This document shows, piece by piece, positions 53,620-62,288 of a stretch of 64,000 bases of DNA (position 1 is the stretch's first letter; every line of letters begins with the position of its first letter). Source of the DNA: Butyricicoccus pullicaecorum DSM 23266 (GTDB lineage Bacteria > Bacillota > Clostridia > Oscillospirales > Butyricicoccaceae); NCBI RefSeq assembly GCF_900167005.1, contig NZ_FUXW01000004.1, forward strand, positions 1 to 64,000, in the 5' to 3' direction. The translations under genes were made by a program, and so were the position numbers. The notes under the pieces were generated by a model, which saw only the letters and a list, made by a program, of their open reading frames with translations, had not been told where the DNA came from and did not search any database.

Positions 53620-54771
53620 TCATTCGGCTCCGACAAGCGACAGCACGGCTTCCCGCGCCTCGCGGTCGCTCGTCAGGATATCGTCCAGGGTGGGGTCGTT
53701 TACAAAGGGAATGCGCTCCATGGTCTGTGCAACCAGCTCCGGAATGCGCCAGAACGGCAGTTTATCGCTCAAAAACAGGCCGACTGCCGCCTCGTTGGCT
53801 CCATTCAGGACTGCGCCCGCGTTGCCCTTGCGCGATGCCGCCTGACGCGCCAGATTCATGGCCGGGAAGGCCTTGTCATCGGGCGGATAGAAGGTCATCT
53901 TGCCCACTTCGGCGAGCGACAAACGCGGTACCTTGCAGGGCACACGTGCCGGGTAGGTCAGCGCGTACTGAATGGGCAGGCGCATATCGGGTACGCCGAG
54001 CTGCGCGAGCACTGCACCGTCGGCAAACTCGATGAGCGAGTGAATGATGGACTCGCGATGCACGACAATCTCGATCTTCTCCTGCGGCAGATCGTACAGC
54101 CACATGGCCTCGATCAGCTCCAGCCCCTTGTTCATCATGGTCGCCGAGTCGGTCGTGATCTTAGCGCCCATCGACCAGTTGGGGTGCTTGAGCGCCTGTT
54201 CCCGGGTGACCGTGCGCAGTTCCTCCGCGGTCTTGCCAAAGAACGGGCCGCCCGAAGCGGTCAGAATGATCTTGTCGAGCGGATTGCCCTGACATGCCTG
54301 CACGCACTGGAAGATGGCCGAGTGCTCGGAGTCTACCGGCAGGATGTGCACGCCCTTTTTGCGTGCCGCCTCCATGACCAATCCGCCCGCGCAGACCAGC
54401 GTCTCCTTGTTGGCAAGTGCAATGTCTTTGCCGGCGTCGACAGCGGCCAGCGTGGGCAGCAGTCCAACCATGCCGACCACCGCGGTCACAACCGTATCGC
54501 AGTCCGGATGGGTCGCCGCTGCGACCAGACCGTCCATGCCGCTCATGACCGTAATATCGGTGTCGGCAAGGGCGATTTTGAGATCGCGTGCGGCGGTCTC
54601 GTCAAACGCAACGCACAGCTTGGGATGCAGTGCGCGCGCCTGCTGTTCGAGCAGCTTGATATTCCGATTGGTGGTCAGTGCGACCACCTCGGCATCGATC
54701 GAGGACAAAATATCAATGGTCTGTGTGCCGATCGAGCCGGTCGCACCCAAAATAGATAGATGCTTTTTCAT
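53620..54771 (-). CDS. dxr: 1-deoxy-D-xylulose 5-phosphate reductoisomerase
   Basis: A 383-residue NADPH enzyme for the committed step of the MEP pathway. The nucleotide site is LGATGSIGTQTIDIL at the N-terminus, the metal and substrate region is ILPVDSEHSAIFQC and TASGGPFFG, and MGAKITTDSATMMNKGLELIEA follows as expected. The gene is 24 nt after cdsA and 18 nt before rseP. Confidence 0.98.
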   Translation of the reverse strand: MKKHLSILGATGSIGTQTIDILSSIDAEVVALTTNRNIKLLEQQARALHPKLCVAFDETAARDLKIALADTDITVMSGMDGLVAAATHPDCDTVVTAVVGMVGLLPTLAAVDAGKDIALANKETLVCAGGLVMEAARKKGVHILPVDSEHSAIFQCVQACQGNPLDKIILTASGGPFFGKTAEELRTVTREQALKHPNWSMGAKITTDSATMMNKGLELIEAMWLYDLPQEKIEIVVHRESIIHSLIEFADGAVLAQLGVPDMRLPIQYALTYPARVPCKVPRLSLAEVGKMTFYPPDDKAFPAMNLARQAASRKGNAGAVLNGANEAAVGLFLSDKLPFWRIPELVAQTMERIPFVNDPTLDDILTSDREAREAVLSLVGAE

Positions 54772-54795
54772 TGTATCACAATTTCCTCCGCAATA

Positions 54796-55626
54796 TTACA
54801 CGGTCGGGCCAAGAACACGCAGGACGAGCTCGACGACCGGCGCGACAAAAATCACGCTGTCAAAGCGGTCGAGCACGCCGCCATGACCCGGAAAAATATG
54901 TCCATAGTCCTTGATGCCGGTCTGGCGCTTGATGATCGAGAACGACAGGTCACCGACCTGTCCGATGACCGCGCCCGCAGCTCCCATAACAGCCGCACCG
55001 GCATAATGAATGTCCAAACTGGTATAGCGGTTCATGAGGAATACGACCAGCATCATCAGCGCAGTTGCGCCGACGACACCGCCGATCGCGCCCTCAACGG
55101 TCTTTTTGGGGCTGACCACCGGCGCGAGTTTGTGCTTGCCGAAGGCCATACCTGCAAACAGTGCGCAGGTATCCGATCCCCAAGCCGCAACGAGCGGCAG
55201 CAATACCAGAAACTGGCCGCCCTCCATGGCGAAGATACGCCACAGCGAGAGCAGGAAGTACGGCAGAATCAAACCGCCGAAAAATCCGGCCATAACCTCG
55301 TTTGCATGCACCGAATCATGCCGTCTGAGCAGGCAGGCAAAGAGCGCAACCAGCAAAAACAGTGCGACAACATGCAAAAGCAGTCCACTGGGCACGACAA
55401 AAAGCGGATTCGGCACACAGGTGCCCAGCGCGTAGATCGCCGCTGCCAGCATGCTCGCCCGCAGCATCCAGCGGTCTTTTACCAGTCCGGTCGGGTGCAT
55501 GACCTCATACGCGGCCAGCACGCACAGTGCGGTAATCGCCAGTCCCAACACGATGGGCGGCAGAACATAGAGCGCCAACAGCACGAAAATAAAACCGATG
55601 ACGCCAAACAAAACTCTTGCTTTCAT
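54796..55626 (-). CDS. cdsA: Phosphatidate cytidylyltransferase
   Basis: A 276-residue membrane enzyme that makes CDP-diacylglycerol for phospholipid synthesis. About eight hydrophobic segments are visible, and the C-terminal signature GDLSFSIIKRQTGIKDYG followed by PGHGGVLDRFDS is intact with both catalytic aspartates. It follows uppS by 3 nt, so the two are translationally linked. Confidence 0.96.
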   Translation of the reverse strand: MKARVLFGVIGFIFVLLALYVLPPIVLGLAITALCVLAAYEVMHPTGLVKDRWMLRASMLAAAIYALGTCVPNPLFVVPSGLLLHVVALFLLVALFACLLRRHDSVHANEVMAGFFGGLILPYFLLSLWRIFAMEGGQFLVLLPLVAAWGSDTCALFAGMAFGKHKLAPVVSPKKTVEGAIGGVVGATALMMLVVFLMNRYTSLDIHYAGAAVMGAAGAVIGQVGDLSFSIIKRQTGIKDYGHIFPGHGGVLDRFDSVIFVAPVVELVLRVLGPTV

Positions 55627-55629
55627 GGG

Positions 55630-56388
55630 TCAAACACCTCCAAATCTGCGCGAACGGCGGTTAAAGTCCGCGATCGCGGCATCCATATCCTGGGTCGAGA
55701 AGTCCGGCCACAGCACGTCGGTAAAGTAATACTCGCTGTAAGCCGACTGCCACAGCAGGAAGTTGGAGGTGCGAATCTCGCCCGACGGACGAATGATCAG
55801 ATCGGGGTCGGGCATATGTGCGGTATACAGGTTCTGAGAAATGCTGTCCTCGGTGATATCCTCGGGTTTGAGCGTTCCGTCCTGCACCTGTTTTGCCAGT
55901 GCACGCACGGCGTTCTTGATCTCATCGCGTCCACCGTAGTTGATGCACAGCGACGCAGTCGCCGCATTTTCGCCCAGCGTATCGGCCAGTGCATGCACTT
56001 CGTCGATCTGTCTGCGAATGTCCTCGGGCAGCACCGACAGGTCACCGAGCACGCGCACGGCGACACCGCGTGCGACCATGGTCTCAGCCGCTTCGCGCAG
56101 GTAGGTGCGGAACAGATTCATGAGCGCGTCTACCTCGTCCTGCGGACGCTTCCAGTTCTCGGTCGAAAAGGCATAGACGGTAAAATACTGTACGCCGATG
56201 TCCTTGCAATAGGTCGCAATCGTGCGGAAGGTCTCCGCGCCGACCTTGTGGCCAGCCTTTCTGGGCAGACCGCGCTTTTTCGCCCATCGGCCATTTCCGT
56301 CCATAATCACCGCAATATGCCGCGGTACCGGCATGTTTTTCCCCGTCGCCTGCGGTTTTTTGCCCTTCAGGCGGTCAAAAATCCCCAT
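55630..56388 (-). CDS. uppS: Undecaprenyl diphosphate synthase
   Basis: A 252-residue cis-prenyltransferase that builds the C55 lipid carrier of peptidoglycan synthesis. Catalytic Asp30 is in IAVIMDGNGRWAKKRG; FSTENWKRP, and RPSGEIRTSNFLLWQSAYSE near the C-terminus are conserved. The ATG giving MGIFDRLKGKK is preferred over a GTG two codons earlier because GAGGTG lies 5 nt before it. The 60-nt gap from frr has only a weak hairpin (GGGCGGC...GCCGCCC region). Confidence 0.96.
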   Translation of the reverse strand: MGIFDRLKGKKPQATGKNMPVPRHIAVIMDGNGRWAKKRGLPRKAGHKVGAETFRTIATYCKDIGVQYFTVYAFSTENWKRPQDEVDALMNLFRTYLREAAETMVARGVAVRVLGDLSVLPEDIRRQIDEVHALADTLGENAATASLCINYGGRDEIKNAVRALAKQVQDGTLKPEDITEDSISQNLYTAHMPDPDLIIRPSGEIRTSNFLLWQSAYSEYYFTDVLWPDFSTQDMDAAIADFNRRSRRFGGV

Positions 56389-56448
56389 AGTCACACCTCA
56401 GTGAAAAGGGCGGCATTCCCCTGCCGCCCCCTAATCTTTGTCTTTGCA

Positions 56449-57006
56449 TTAGACCTCGGCAAGCTCCTTGCCCTTCTTTGCAACAATGCCGTCGATCTCC
56501 TTAACATACTTGTCGGTGATCTTCTGCATCTGCTGCTCTGCGTCCTTGACCTCGTCCTCGGTCATCTCGCTCTTCTTCTTGAGATCCTTGAACTTGTCCA
56601 TCGCATCGCGGCGGATGTTACGGATTGCTACCTTGGAGTCCTCACCGATCTTGGAACACTGCTTGATGAGCTCCTTACGACGCTCCTCGGTCAGCGGCGG
56701 GAAGGACAGACGGATGCACTTGCCGTCGTTCTGCGGGTTGAGACCCAGGTCAGAAGTCTGGATTGCCTTCTCAATCTGGCGCAGGATGGAGGCATCCCAA
56801 GGCTGGATCTGCAGCGTGCGCGGATCGGGAGAAGAAACTGCTGCAACCTGCGGCAGCGGAGTGGGTGCGCCGTAATACTCAACGGTCAGCTTGTTGAGTA
56901 CGCCCGGGTTTGCACGGCCTGCGCGGATGGCTGCCAGTTCCTTGACCAGAACGTCGATGGTCTTGCCCATCTTCTCTTCGTGCTGCTTGATAATTTCCTT
57001 CATCAT
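56449..57006 (-). CDS. frr: Ribosome recycling factor
   Basis: A 185-residue translation factor that, with EF-G, splits post-termination ribosomes. The sequence shows the typical three-helix pattern, with LAAIRAGRANPGVLNKLTVEYYG and IRNIRRDAMDKFKDLKK. Its ATG directly touches the pyrH stop region (TAAATGATG), and the ribosome site AAGGAGG lies inside the end of pyrH. Confidence 0.98.
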   Translation of the reverse strand: MMKEIIKQHEEKMGKTIDVLVKELAAIRAGRANPGVLNKLTVEYYGAPTPLPQVAAVSSPDPRTLQIQPWDASILRQIEKAIQTSDLGLNPQNDGKCIRLSFPPLTEERRKELIKQCSKIGEDSKVAIRNIRRDAMDKFKDLKKKSEMTEDEVKDAEQQMQKITDKYVKEIDGIVAKKGKELAEV

Positions 57007-57729
57007 TTACAGTTCCTCCTTGACAAGCGTGCCGATCTGTTCACCGGTCACGGCGCGGTAAATATTCTCAGGGTCGGACAGAGCAAAGACCAGAATCGGG
57101 ATATGGTTATCCATGGACAGCGAGGTCGCGGTGGTATCCATAACGCCGAGGCCCTGATTGAGTACATCCATGTAGGTCAAACGGTCGTATTTCTTCGCAT
57201 CCGGGTTCTTTGCCGGGTCGGAATCGTATACGCCGTCAATGTTCTTCGCCAAAAGAATGACTTCTGCGCCGATCTCTGCCGCACGCAGCGCTGCTGCGGT
57301 ATCGGTCGAGAAGTAGGGGTTGCCCGTGCCGCAGCCGAAGATGACAACGCGACCCTTGGACAGGTGGCGGGTTGCCTTGTTGCGGATGTAGGGCTCGGCA
57401 ATCTGATCCATCGCGATTGCAGTCTGTACGCGCACCTCGCAGCCGCGCTGCTCGAGTGCGTCCGACAGTGCCAGTGCATTGATGGTGGTTGCCAGCATAC
57501 CCATATGGTCGGCGCGGGTACGCTCCATGCGTCCGCCGCCATCCTTAACACCACGCCAGAAATTGCCGCCGCCGACAACAATGCCGACCTCGCAGCCAAT
57601 GTCTGCGCAGCGCTTGATTACGTCACAAACCGGGCCGATCACGTCAAAATTCAGGCCGAAGTGCTTGTCACCGGCAAGCGCTTCCCCGCTGATCTTGACG
57701 AGGACGCGTTTATACTTGGGAGTATCCAT
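57007..57729 (-). CDS. pyrH: UMP kinase
   Basis: A 240-residue hexameric kinase making UDP. Characteristic parts: [28 protein letters not shown], and NGDV-like [14 protein letters not shown]. It is the first gene of the long leftward string, preceded by its own promoter and an AGGAGG site. rpsB and tsf, often upstream of pyrH, are not adjacent here. Confidence 0.98.
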   Translation of the reverse strand: MDTPKYKRVLVKISGEALAGDKHFGLNFDVIGPVCDVIKRCADIGCEVGIVVGGGNFWRGVKDGGGRMERTRADHMGMLATTINALALSDALEQRGCEVRVQTAIAMDQIAEPYIRNKATRHLSKGRVVIFGCGTGNPYFSTDTAAALRAAEIGAEVILLAKNIDGVYDSDPAKNPDAKKYDRLTYMDVLNQGLGVMDTTATSLSMDNHIPILVFALSDPENIYRAVTGEQIGTLVKEEL

Positions 57730-57768
57730 GTTCTTTCCTCCTGTTGAGATACAAACGATTGTGAGTTT

Positions 57769-57797
57769 ATTTTACATGATTATGTCCGCTTTTGCAA
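57769..57797 (-). promoter_or_regulatory. Promoter of the pyrH-polC string
   Basis: On the minus strand TTGCAA, 17 nt, TAAAAT, about 35 nt upstream of the pyrH start codon. Confidence 0.65.
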
Positions 57798-57874
57798 CAT
57801 GCCGCACGATAGTTTTCACACTTTTGAAACAGTTGCACGTGCCGTACCCGGCACAAAGCGCAAGAAAATTTTTC

Positions 57875-57903
57875 TTGACACTTTCGTGCTTTAGCGTTAT
57901 ACT
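57875..57903 (+). promoter_or_regulatory. Promoter of the thiS operon
   Basis: TTGACA, 17 nt, TATACT, start expected near 57910. The thiS start codon is about 113 nt further, with a strong hairpin between. Confidence 0.78.
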
Positions 57904-57925
57904 GCATTTGTCGTTCGGACATCAC

Positions 57926-57982
57926 AAGGCCGTACGAAGGGGCACACCACCTCGGGTGTGAACTTTCGTGCGGCCTTTTTTG
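57926..57982 (+). terminator. Leader hairpin/terminator before thiS
   Basis: A long stem: AAGGCCG with CGGCCTT, ACGAA with TTCGT, and CACACC with GGTGTG around a 6-nt loop, followed by TTTTTTGTG. It lies between promoter and thiS, so it is either an attenuator or the end of a small RNA of about 70 nt. No TPP aptamer sequence is present in this leader. Confidence 0.75.
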
Positions 57983-58022
57983 TGTTTTCCATGCATTTTG
58001 AGCTTCAAAGGAGGACGTTTCT

Positions 58023-58220
58023 ATGGTGCAAATCAACGGAAAGCCGACCCCGGATGCGGCTGGGCTGACAGTCGCAGCCTATCTGGCACAGGCCGGCTAC
58101 CAGCCTGCCTTTCTCGCGGTCGAGAAAGACGGTGTGATCGTGCCGCGCGCGCAGTACGATACCACGGTCTTGCAGGACGGCGATGTGGTCGAAATCGTAC
58201 AGTTTGTCGGTGGCGGCTGA
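58023..58220 (+). CDS. thiS: Sulfur carrier protein ThiS
   Basis: A 65-residue ubiquitin-fold protein that carries sulfur as a thiocarboxylate for thiazole synthesis. The protein ends in VQFVGGG, providing the Gly-Gly tail that ThiF adenylates. It starts with ATG behind AAAGGAGG, and the stop TGA overlaps the ATG of thiF. Confidence 0.96.
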   Translation: MVQINGKPTPDAAGLTVAAYLAQAGYQPAFLAVEKDGVIVPRAQYDTTVLQDGDVVEIVQFVGGG

Positions 58221-59017
58221 TGACCATTACGGTAAACGGCAAGACCGTACACACGGATACCCGCTCGCTGCACGCACTCATTCCCGACCATACAGGCCGT
58301 GTGGTCATTCTCAACGGCTTTCAGACCGGTGACGATCTGCCCTTAGCCGACGGTGACTGTGTGACCGTGATCGAAAAAGGTGTTTTTCCGCCGCAAGATG
58401 TGCTGGAAGCCATGATGGCTGCCCGTCACAGTCCGGGTGTGTTCCAAAAAGTCAAGCATGCTCGCGTGGCAATTGCCGGTCTGGGCGGTCTGGGGTCGCA
58501 TATTGCCTTCGCGCTGGCGCGTACCGGTGTTGGGCACCTGCACCTAGTCGATTTTGACACGGTCGAACCCAGCAACTTAAACCGTCAGTGCTACCGCATT
58601 CGCGATCTGGGCAAACCCAAAACCCAGGCGCTTGCCGCGCAGCTGGCCGACGTGAACCCTTATCTGACCATTACGACCGACTGCGTGCGTGTGACAGCCG
58701 ACAATGCCGCCGCACTGTTTGCGGATGATCCCTTCGTCTGTGAGGCCTTCGACGCACCCGATGCCAAGGCCACGCTGATCGACGCAGTCCTGTCCCACTG
58801 TCCAAACAGCATCGTCGTCGCAGCCAGCGGCATGGCGGGTTATGACTCGTGCAACGACATTCGCACCCGCCGTATCACCGACCGGCTCTACCTGTGCGGA
58901 GACGGTCAAACCGCTGCCTGTCCCGGCTATGGACTGATGGCACCGCGTGTCTCGGTCTGTGCCGGTCACCAGGCAAACATGATTTTACGTCTGATTCTGG
59001 GGCTGGATATGCCCTGA
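58220..59017 (+). CDS. thiF: ThiF adenylyltransferase with an N-terminal ThiS-like domain
   Basis: A 265-residue protein. Residues 1 to about 57 form a second ubiquitin-like domain (MTITVNGKTVHTDTRSL, LADGDCVTVIEKG) that lacks a Gly-Gly end; a ThiF/MoeB/HesA adenylation domain follows, with the nucleotide loop GLGGLGSH (87-94), DFDTVEPSNLNRQCY and the KPKTQAL motif. It activates the ThiS C-terminus. The C-terminal crossover CxxC pairs of MoeB are absent. The start overlaps the thiS stop (TGATG); a longer frame reading from 57968 is out of place because it covers thiS. Confidence 0.92.
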   Translation: MTITVNGKTVHTDTRSLHALIPDHTGRVVILNGFQTGDDLPLADGDCVTVIEKGVFPPQDVLEAMMAARHSPGVFQKVKHARVAIAGLGGLGSHIAFALARTGVGHLHLVDFDTVEPSNLNRQCYRIRDLGKPKTQALAAQLADVNPYLTITTDCVRVTADNAAALFADDPFVCEAFDAPDAKATLIDAVLSHCPNSIVVAASGMAGYDSCNDIRTRRITDRLYLCGDGQTAACPGYGLMAPRVSVCAGHQANMILRLILGLDMP

Positions 59018-59050
59018 TCTTCCATTTTTCATCAAAAGGAGTCTTTTACC

Positions 59051-59830
59051 ATGTATAATGCAAGCAATGATCCCTTCACCCTGGGTGGTCACACCTTTAC
59101 CTCCCGTTTTATCATCGGTTCGGGCAAGATCTCTATGGACTTCACCCCGGTCGTCGTGGAAAACAGCGGTGCGCAGATCGTCACCCTCGCGCTGCGCCGT
59201 GCCAATCAGGCAGGCGGTGAGAACATCCTCGAGTACATTCCCAAGGGTGTGACCCTGCTGCCCAATACCTCGGGCGCGCGCAACGCCGACGAGGCCGTCC
59301 GCATCGCCCGTCTGGCACGCGAGATCGGCTGCGGCGACTTCATCAAGATCGAGGTCATCCGCGATTCCAAGTATCTGCTGCCCGACAACACCGAGACCAT
59401 CCGCGCCACCGAACAGCTGGCCAAGGAAGGGTTTATCGTAATGCCCTACATGTATCCCGACCTGAACGTCGCCCGTGATCTGCAAAACGCTGGTGCGGCA
59501 GCCATCATGCCGCTCGCTGCCCCCATCGGCTCCAACAAGGGTCTGTGCACCAAGGAGTTTATCCAGATTCTGGTCGACGAGATTGACCTGCCCATCATCG
59601 TGGACGCTGGCATCGGCAAGCCGAGCCAAGCATGCGAGGCCATGGAAATGGGCTGCGCCGCAGTCATGGCCAATACTGCGATTGCCACCGCAGGTGATGT
59701 TGCCGGTATGGCACGCGCGTTCGGTCAGGCCATTGAGGCTGGCCGTGCGGCTTATCTGTCCGGTTTGGGTCGTGTGCTCGAGCGCGGCGGCTCGGCTTCC
59801 AGTCCGCTCACCGGCTTCCTGCGAGACTAA
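59051..59830 (+). CDS. thiG: Thiazole synthase
   Basis: A 259-residue TIM barrel that builds the thiazole phosphate from deoxyxylulose 5-phosphate, dehydroglycine and ThiS sulfur. The Schiff-base lysine is Lys99 in [17 protein letters not shown], and the phosphate loops are [12 protein letters not shown] and [10 protein letters not shown]. Start by AAAAGGAG. The sugar substrate is shared with the MEP pathway, whose dxr is encoded 4 kb away. Confidence 0.97.
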   Translation: MYNASNDPFTLGGHTFTSRFIIGSGKISMDFTPVVVENSGAQIVTLALRRANQAGGENILEYIPKGVTLLPNTSGARNADEAVRIARLAREIGCGDFIKIEVIRDSKYLLPDNTETIRATEQLAKEGFIVMPYMYPDLNVARDLQNAGAAAIMPLAAPIGSNKGLCTKEFIQILVDEIDLPIIVDAGIGKPSQACEAMEMGCAAVMANTAIATAGDVAGMARAFGQAIEAGRAAYLSGLGRVLERGGSASSPLTGFLRD

Positions 59831-59848
59831 AGGCGGAGGGAATCGACG

Positions 59849-61000
59849 ATGAGAAAAGTTTTTGACCACATGTCCTATCTGCCCGACATGGAGCAGATCG
59901 ACTCTCCGGTGATGGACGAGGTGCTGTCGGCCGTCCGCGCCTATGACTACAACCAATACACAGCACAGGACGTGCGCGCGGCACTCAGCCAGCGCGTCAT
60001 CGACCCGGCAGCTTTCGCCGTCCTGCTCTCCCCTGCCGCGCAGCCCTTCCTCGAGGAAATGGCCGCCCGCGCAACCCAGGAGACTCGCGCCCGCTTTGGC
60101 AATACTATCTGCATGTTTACCCCGCTCTACATTGCAAATTACTGTGAAAATGAGTGCGTGTACTGCGGATTCAACTGCAAAAACCGCATTCACCGCGGCA
60201 AACTGACCCTAGAAGAGATCGAACGCGAAATGCAGGCCATCGCAAACACCGGTTTAAAAGAGATTTTGCTGCTGACCGGTGAATCACGCGGCATGTCGCC
60301 GGTCGACTACATTGGCGAGGCGGTCAAGATCGCCCGCCGCTACTTCTCCACCATCGGCATCGAGATTTATCCGCTCAACTCGGACGAGTACCGCTATTTG
60401 CAGCAGTGCGGCGCGGACTTTGTATCGGTCTATCAGGAGACCTACAACCCGGATAAGTACGAGACACAGCATCTGTCCGGTCCCAAGCGCTCTTTCCCCT
60501 ACCGCTTCAACGCACAGGAACGCGCTCTCATGGGCGGTATGCGCGGCGTTGGCTTCGGTGCGCTGCTCGGTCTGGATGACTTCCGAAAAGACGCACTCGC
60601 CACCGGTCTGCACGCCTACTACATCCAGCGTCGGTATCCGCACGCGGAGATCTCCTTCTCCTGCCCGCGTCTGCGTCCGATCATCAACGACGCAACAGTC
60701 AACCCGCACGATGTACACGAGACCCAGCTCTTGCAGGTGCTGCTCGCCTACCGTCTGTTCATGCCCTGCGCTGGTATCACCATTTCCACCCGCGAGCGCG
60801 CTGGATTCCGCGATCACATCATCGGCATGGCGGCAACCAAGATTTCTGCCGGTGTCAAGGTCGGCGTCGGCGGTCACGAGGAGGAAGCCAAGGGCGACGA
60901 GCAGTTCGAAATTTCTGACCCGCGGTCGGTCGACGAGGTGCGCAACATGATTCGCGGTCGCGGCTTGCAGCCGGTCTTTACCGATTATGTCTATGTTTGA
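59849..61000 (+). CDS. thiH: 2-iminoacetate synthase (tyrosine lyase)
   Basis: A 383-residue radical SAM enzyme that cleaves tyrosine to give dehydroglycine for ThiG, the anaerobic route. The cluster motif is Cys99-x3-Cys103-x2-Cys106 in NYCENECVYCGFNC. Next come LLTGESRGMSPVDY and YQETYNPDKY typical of ThiH. It starts 18 nt after thiG with a GGCGGAGGG site, and its stop overlaps the start of the thiE-like gene by 14 nt. Confidence 0.97.
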   Translation: MRKVFDHMSYLPDMEQIDSPVMDEVLSAVRAYDYNQYTAQDVRAALSQRVIDPAAFAVLLSPAAQPFLEEMAARATQETRARFGNTICMFTPLYIANYCENECVYCGFNCKNRIHRGKLTLEEIEREMQAIANTGLKEILLLTGESRGMSPVDYIGEAVKIARRYFSTIGIEIYPLNSDEYRYLQQCGADFVSVYQETYNPDKYETQHLSGPKRSFPYRFNAQERALMGGMRGVGFGALLGLDDFRKDALATGLHAYYIQRRYPHAEISFSCPRLRPIINDATVNPHDVHETQLLQVLLAYRLFMPCAGITISTRERAGFRDHIIGMAATKISAGVKVGVGGHEEEAKGDEQFEISDPRSVDEVRNMIRGRGLQPVFTDYVYV

Positions 61001-61568
61001 TCGTGTGCTCGCGGTCACGAACCGCAAACTATGTCAGGGCGATTTTCTGGCCCAGATCGAACACATTGCCGCTGCGCATCCGGCAGGTCTTGTCCTGCGC
61101 GAAAAGGATTTGGACGAAAGTGCCTATCGTGTATTGGCAGGTGATGTGCTGCGCATCTGCGACGCGCACAGTGTCCCGTGCATGCTGCACCGTTTTGACG
61201 CGGTCGCTCGTGCGTTGGGCTGTCCACGCATTCATCTGCCCCTGCCCTATCTGCGCGAACACCCACAGGCGGCACAGGGATTCGAGACGGTCGGGGTATC
61301 GGTGCACAGCACAGACGAGGCAAAAGAGGCGGTTCAGCTGGGTGCAACCTATCTGACCGCCGGTCATGTCTTTCTGACCGACTGCAAAAAAGGTGTCCCG
61401 GCACGCGGTCTGGATTTTCTGCGTGCAGTCTGCGATGCAGTGTCCGTCCCGGTCTATGCCATCGGCGGTATCACCCCGCAGAACGCGCCCGACTGCCTGG
61501 CCGCCGGTGCGTCAGGCGTTGCCGTCATGTCGGGCGTTATGAATCGACTGTCTGACTGGAACATTTGA
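60987..61568 (+). CDS. thiE: Thiamine phosphate synthase-like protein (ThiE/TenI)
   Basis: A 193-residue TIM barrel of the ThiE/TenI family. Phosphate-binding motifs VLREKDLDES near the N-terminus, GHVFLTDCKKGVPARGLDFL and YAIGGITPQNA are typical. As the last gene of thiSFGHE it either couples thiazole and pyrimidine phosphates (ThiE) or aromatises the thiazole (TenI). The LREKD and GVPARG segments are found in both, so I keep the choice open with preference for thiamine phosphate synthase. The ATG overlaps the thiH end. Confidence 0.82.
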   Translation: MSMFDRVLAVTNRKLCQGDFLAQIEHIAAAHPAGLVLREKDLDESAYRVLAGDVLRICDAHSVPCMLHRFDAVARALGCPRIHLPLPYLREHPQAAQGFETVGVSVHSTDEAKEAVQLGATYLTAGHVFLTDCKKGVPARGLDFLRAVCDAVSVPVYAIGGITPQNAPDCLAAGASGVAVMSGVMNRLSDWNI

Positions 61569-61598
61569 TTGCAAAAGTGCCCTTCCTTATCGTATAAT
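61569..61598 (+). promoter_or_regulatory. Promoter of the tetR-type gene
   Basis: TTGCAA, 18 nt, TATAAT, beginning directly after the thiE stop codon. Confidence 0.65.
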
Positions 61599-61647
61599 AG
61601 TCCTGACCGGAATTTACCCACGCAGGACAGCGAAAGGAGGCCGACCC

Positions 61648-62238
61648 TTGCCCGATTCCAACATCACCAAGCGTGCGCTGGCGCAGGCGCTCAAGACACT
61701 GATGTCCCGCACGCCGTTTGCCAAGATCAGCGTCGGCGATATCTGCACGGCCTGCGGCATGAGCCGCAAGAGCTTCTATTATCATTTTAAAGACAAGTAC
61801 GATCTGGTAAACTGGATTTTTTACTCAGAATTCATCAATGAAGTCCAAACCGACGATTATCAGAACGCATGGGAGTTTCTCGAGGATATCTGTGCGTATT
61901 TTTACCGGGAACGGGTCTTTTACCGCAATGCCATGAACATTTACGGTCAAAATTCCTTTCGCGAGTATTTTTCCGAGGTCATGGAGCCGTTTATCCAGAG
62001 CTTTCTGACCATGGTGCTGCACAACGAAAATGATTCCGAGTTTTCCCAGATTTTCCTGACCGATGCCTTTCTGGCTTCGCTCGTGCGCTGGCTCAGTCAC
62101 TCGGACACCATGCCGCCCGAGCAGTATCTGTCCAACTTAAAGCAGCTTTTGATCGATCTGTCCCGCCGAATTCTGCTCGATTTCGATGCAGCCGCACCCG
62201 ATACAGGCAATCTGTCTGCGCCAACCGAAAATCACTGA
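61648..62238 (+). CDS. TetR/AcrR-family regulator with TTG start
   Basis: A 196-residue regulator. The helix-turn-helix ISVGDICTACGMSRKSFYYH (about 27-46, then FKDKYDL) is textbook TetR; the C-terminal 140 residues are helical and aromatic-rich and resemble the DhaS-type ligand domain (TetR_C). The start is TTG 9 nt after AAAGGAGG. The targets are not visible: no clear palindrome lies in the short gap upstream. Confidence 0.88.
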   Translation: MPDSNITKRALAQALKTLMSRTPFAKISVGDICTACGMSRKSFYYHFKDKYDLVNWIFYSEFINEVQTDDYQNAWEFLEDICAYFYRERVFYRNAMNIYGQNSFREYFSEVMEPFIQSFLTMVLHNENDSEFSQIFLTDAFLASLVRWLSHSDTMPPEQYLSNLKQLLIDLSRRILLDFDAAAPDTGNLSAPTENH

Positions 62239-62254
62239 TTTGGGCAAAAAAATC

Positions 62255-62282
62255 AGGCCACTCCAACCGGAGTGGCCTTTTT
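62255..62282. terminator. Convergent terminator between the tetR-type gene and the next minus-strand gene
   Basis: AGGCCACTCC-N4-GGAGTGGCCTTTTT. Confidence 0.88.
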
Positions 62283-62288
62283 GTATGC

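Noticed and set aside
54760-57747. Very long plus-strand open frame of 995 codons opposite pyrH, frr, uppS and cdsA
   Set aside because: It is a mirror of the codon bias of well-identified minus-strand genes; it lacks a ribosome site and its translation matches no family pattern.
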